In this document: piece after piece, positions 6,131-7,347 of the stretch
Layout: each line of letters starts with the position of its first letter
Position numbering within the stretch: the first letter of the stretch is position 1
Source: Flavobacteriales bacterium UBA5692
GTDB lineage: Bacteria > Bacteroidota > Bacteroidia > Flavobacteriales_D > Sanyastnellaceae
DNA length: 7,347 bases
Assembly: GCA_002420235.1 (NCBI GenBank)
Contig: DIHQ01000174.1
Span: 1-7,347 of the forward strand
Direction: 5' to 3'
The notes under the pieces: generated by a model
What the model was told of the DNA's origin: nothing
Database searches by the model: none
What the model saw: the letters and a program-made list of their open reading frames with translations, nothing else
Translations under genes and position numbers: made by a program

Positions 6131-7089
6131 ACAAACTGATTGAATCCTGGAGCATGAACGCGGAGGTCCAGTGGGTGATTTTCATCATCCTGTGCATTTT
6201 GGTGTTGTCATCCTTGGCATGGAATACGTGGAACTTCTTAAAGCCGGGCAAGTTGGTCAAGGAGCTGCGGGTCCGTACCCGCTCATGGTGGATCATGTGC
6301 GCATGTTTCATCGTAACTACCCTGGCCCATCCGGCGATTACACACCTTGGTTTGGCTTTTCTGAGTTTTGCCTTGTTGCGCGAAATGTATCCGCTGCTCA
6401 AACTGGATCAACGCGAGCGAAACGTTGCCCTGCTCTGCTATACTGTGATTCCCGTCCAATACACGTTAGCGTATTTGGGCATGACAACGCTCTTCTTAGC
6501 CTTTATTCCGGTGTTCATGTTCGTTTTGATTCCGTTCATGCTCGTAATTCGAGGCGAAACGAAGGGAATTGTGCGGTCGATTTCATTAATGCCGTATTCG
6601 CTTGTTGCTTGGGTCTATGGAATGAGCCATTTGGCCCTGCTTTTTAATCTGCCTGACATTCCGGGTTTCACAGCTGGGCCGCAAGGGTTGCTGCTGTACC
6701 TGATTTTCCTTGTGGGTATCAACGACGTGCTGCAGTTCGCGTGGGGCAAAACGATTGGCCAACGCGCGGTTTTGCCCAATGTAAGCCCCAATAAAACTTG
6801 GGAGGGGCTAATCGGTGGTGTGTTGTCTGTGACTCTCATCGCTGTGGCCTTGCGCTTTCTAACTCCACTGGAAGCTTGGGAGGCGGCATTCACTGGTTTC
6901 TGCGTTTCCGTGGCAGGTTTTATGGGAGATGCGATTGCCTCCGGCATAAAACGCGACTTAGGTATAAAAAACTCAGGGAATGCTATTCCAGGTCACGGGG
7001 GCTATTTGGACCGTTTGGATGGGTTTTCAGCCGCCGCAGCTCCGTTTTTTCACCTCATCTATTTTTTTGGAGTGACCGCGGCGGGTTAA
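6127..7089 (+). CDS. Phosphatidate cytidylyltransferase (CdsA)-family membrane protein (YnbB-like)
   Basis: CdsA-type enzymes make CDP-diacylglycerol from phosphatidic acid and CTP in the inner membrane, the donor for CDP-alcohol transferases like the preceding gene product. This 320-residue protein has eight or more predicted membrane segments and the C-terminal signature: GINDVLQFAWGK (about 197-208), SPNKTWEGLIGG (220-231), FMGDAIASGIKRDLGIK (265-281), then NSGNAIPGHGGYLDRLDG (282-299). In the Prosite-type pattern the residue after the last Lys is Asp (KDSG in E. coli CdsA); here it is Asn282. The HGG and DRLD ends are intact. The start chosen is the ATG at 6127, which overlaps the previous stop as ATGA; an upstream ATG at 6082 is in frame but lies within the preceding gene. 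Because cells normally have a separate housekeeping cdsA, this copy is probably a paralogue dedicated to the cassette; that is inference. Confidence 0.92.
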   Translation: MNKLIESWSMNAEVQWVIFIILCILVLSSLAWNTWNFLKPGKLVKELRVRTRSWWIMCACFIVTTLAHPAITHLGLAFLSFALLREMYPLLKLDQRERNVALLCYTVIPVQYTLAYLGMTTLFLAFIPVFMFVLIPFMLVIRGETKGIVRSISLMPYSLVAWVYGMSHLALLFNLPDIPGFTAGPQGLLLYLIFLVGINDVLQFAWGKTIGQRAVLPNVSPNKTWEGLIGGVLSVTLIAVALRFLTPLEAWEAAFTGFCVSVAGFMGDAIASGIKRDLGIKNSGNAIPGHGGYLDRLDGFSAAAAPFFHLIYFFGVTAAG

Positions 7090-7098
7090 ATTGCCAGT

Positions 7099-7347
7099 AT
7101 GGCTAGCAGATCCATCGATGCTGAGTTGTTCAATGCACGCGTTCCCAGCGGGCGGCGGTGGTTGCTTTGGTTTTTGTATAAGGTGCTGTGGCGGACAGTT
7201 TTTGGTTTGATAATAGGCTTGCGGTATGTCTGGGCCAAAGCGCCACACCCAGATGGGCCCGTTATCTACATCGCCAACCATAACAGCCACCTCGATGCCA
7301 TGTCATTGATGACCATCGTGCCGTCCCATCGCATTCACCTCACACAC
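7099..7347 (+). CDS. PlsC-like lysophospholipid acyltransferase, N-terminal part (runs off the window)
   Basis: Only the first 83 codons are present and the frame is open to the edge. The start is an ATG 9 bp after the preceding stop, with no Shine-Dalgarno sequence. Residues 21-45 are hydrophobic and aromatic (a membrane anchor or interfacial segment), and the HX4D acyltransferase motif follows as NHNSHLDAMSL with His61 and Asp66, the catalytic pair of the LPLAT/PlsC superfamily. Such enzymes transfer an acyl chain to lysophosphatidic acid or related lysolipids at the membrane. The later family motifs (for glycerol-phosphate binding) lie beyond the window, so substrate and completeness cannot be judged. 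Adjacent CdsA- and CDP-alcohol-type genes suggest that it supplies or remodels the lipid precursor of the same pathway. Confidence 0.85.
   Translation, partial: MASRSIDAELFNARVPSGRRWLLWFLYKVLWRTVFGLIIGLRYVWAKAPHPDGPVIYIANHNSHLDAMSLMTIVPSHRIHLTH

Noticed and set aside
6171..6647. 158-residue plus-strand open frame overlapping the CdsA-like gene
   Set aside because: It is a shifted frame of the membrane protein and shows no domain; the CdsA frame is continuous and conserved.

Overview
The window is bacterial chromosomal DNA, densely coded, holding nine protein genes: seven complete, plus one cut at each end. I see no RNA genes, insertion sequences, CRISPR array or long repeats. The source is most likely a member of Bacteroidota (flavobacterial or cryomorph-like, possibly marine). 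Almost no start codon has a Shine-Dalgarno sequence, and the octamer TAATTTTG, which fits the Bacteroidota -7 promoter consensus TAnnTTTG, lies in both intergenic regions that precede plus-strand genes. The gene set also suits that group: an S45 amidase, formate-dependent PurT, a CIA30-family lipoprotein and an AtoE-type carrier. This assignment is an inference; no marker gene is present.

Left part, plus strand: the C-terminal end of a penicillin amidase-family (Ntn hydrolase) enzyme (1-441) is followed after 39 bp by purT (481-1668), a purine biosynthesis gene with its own candidate promoter. purT converges on a minus-strand group with only 7 bp between the two stop codons.

Middle, minus strand, read right to left: an AtoE/short-chain fatty acid transporter-family membrane protein (4531-3098) overlaps a PhzF-family protein (3101-2289) by 4 bp (ATGA). 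About 25 bp further is a small CIA30-family putative lipoprotein (2263-1676). Spacing suggests a three-gene operon; no common pathway is evident.

Right part, plus strand, beyond a 187-bp divergent spacer: a secreted alpha/beta-hydrolase-like protein without a recognisable nucleophile serine (4719-5522), a CDP-alcohol phosphatidyltransferase-family protein (5519-6130), a CdsA-like cytidylyltransferase (6127-7089) and the start of a PlsC-type acyltransferase (7099 to the window edge). The first two junctions are ATGA overlaps and the third has a 9-bp gap, so this looks like one translationally coupled unit. Acyltransferase, CDP-diacylglycerol-type synthase and CDP-alcohol transferase are the successive enzyme types of phospholipid synthesis. 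The two membrane enzymes also carry Asp-to-Asn changes in their signature motifs, and the set resembles the little-studied E. coli ynbAB pair. This accessory lipid-synthesis cassette of unknown product is the most interesting part of the window.
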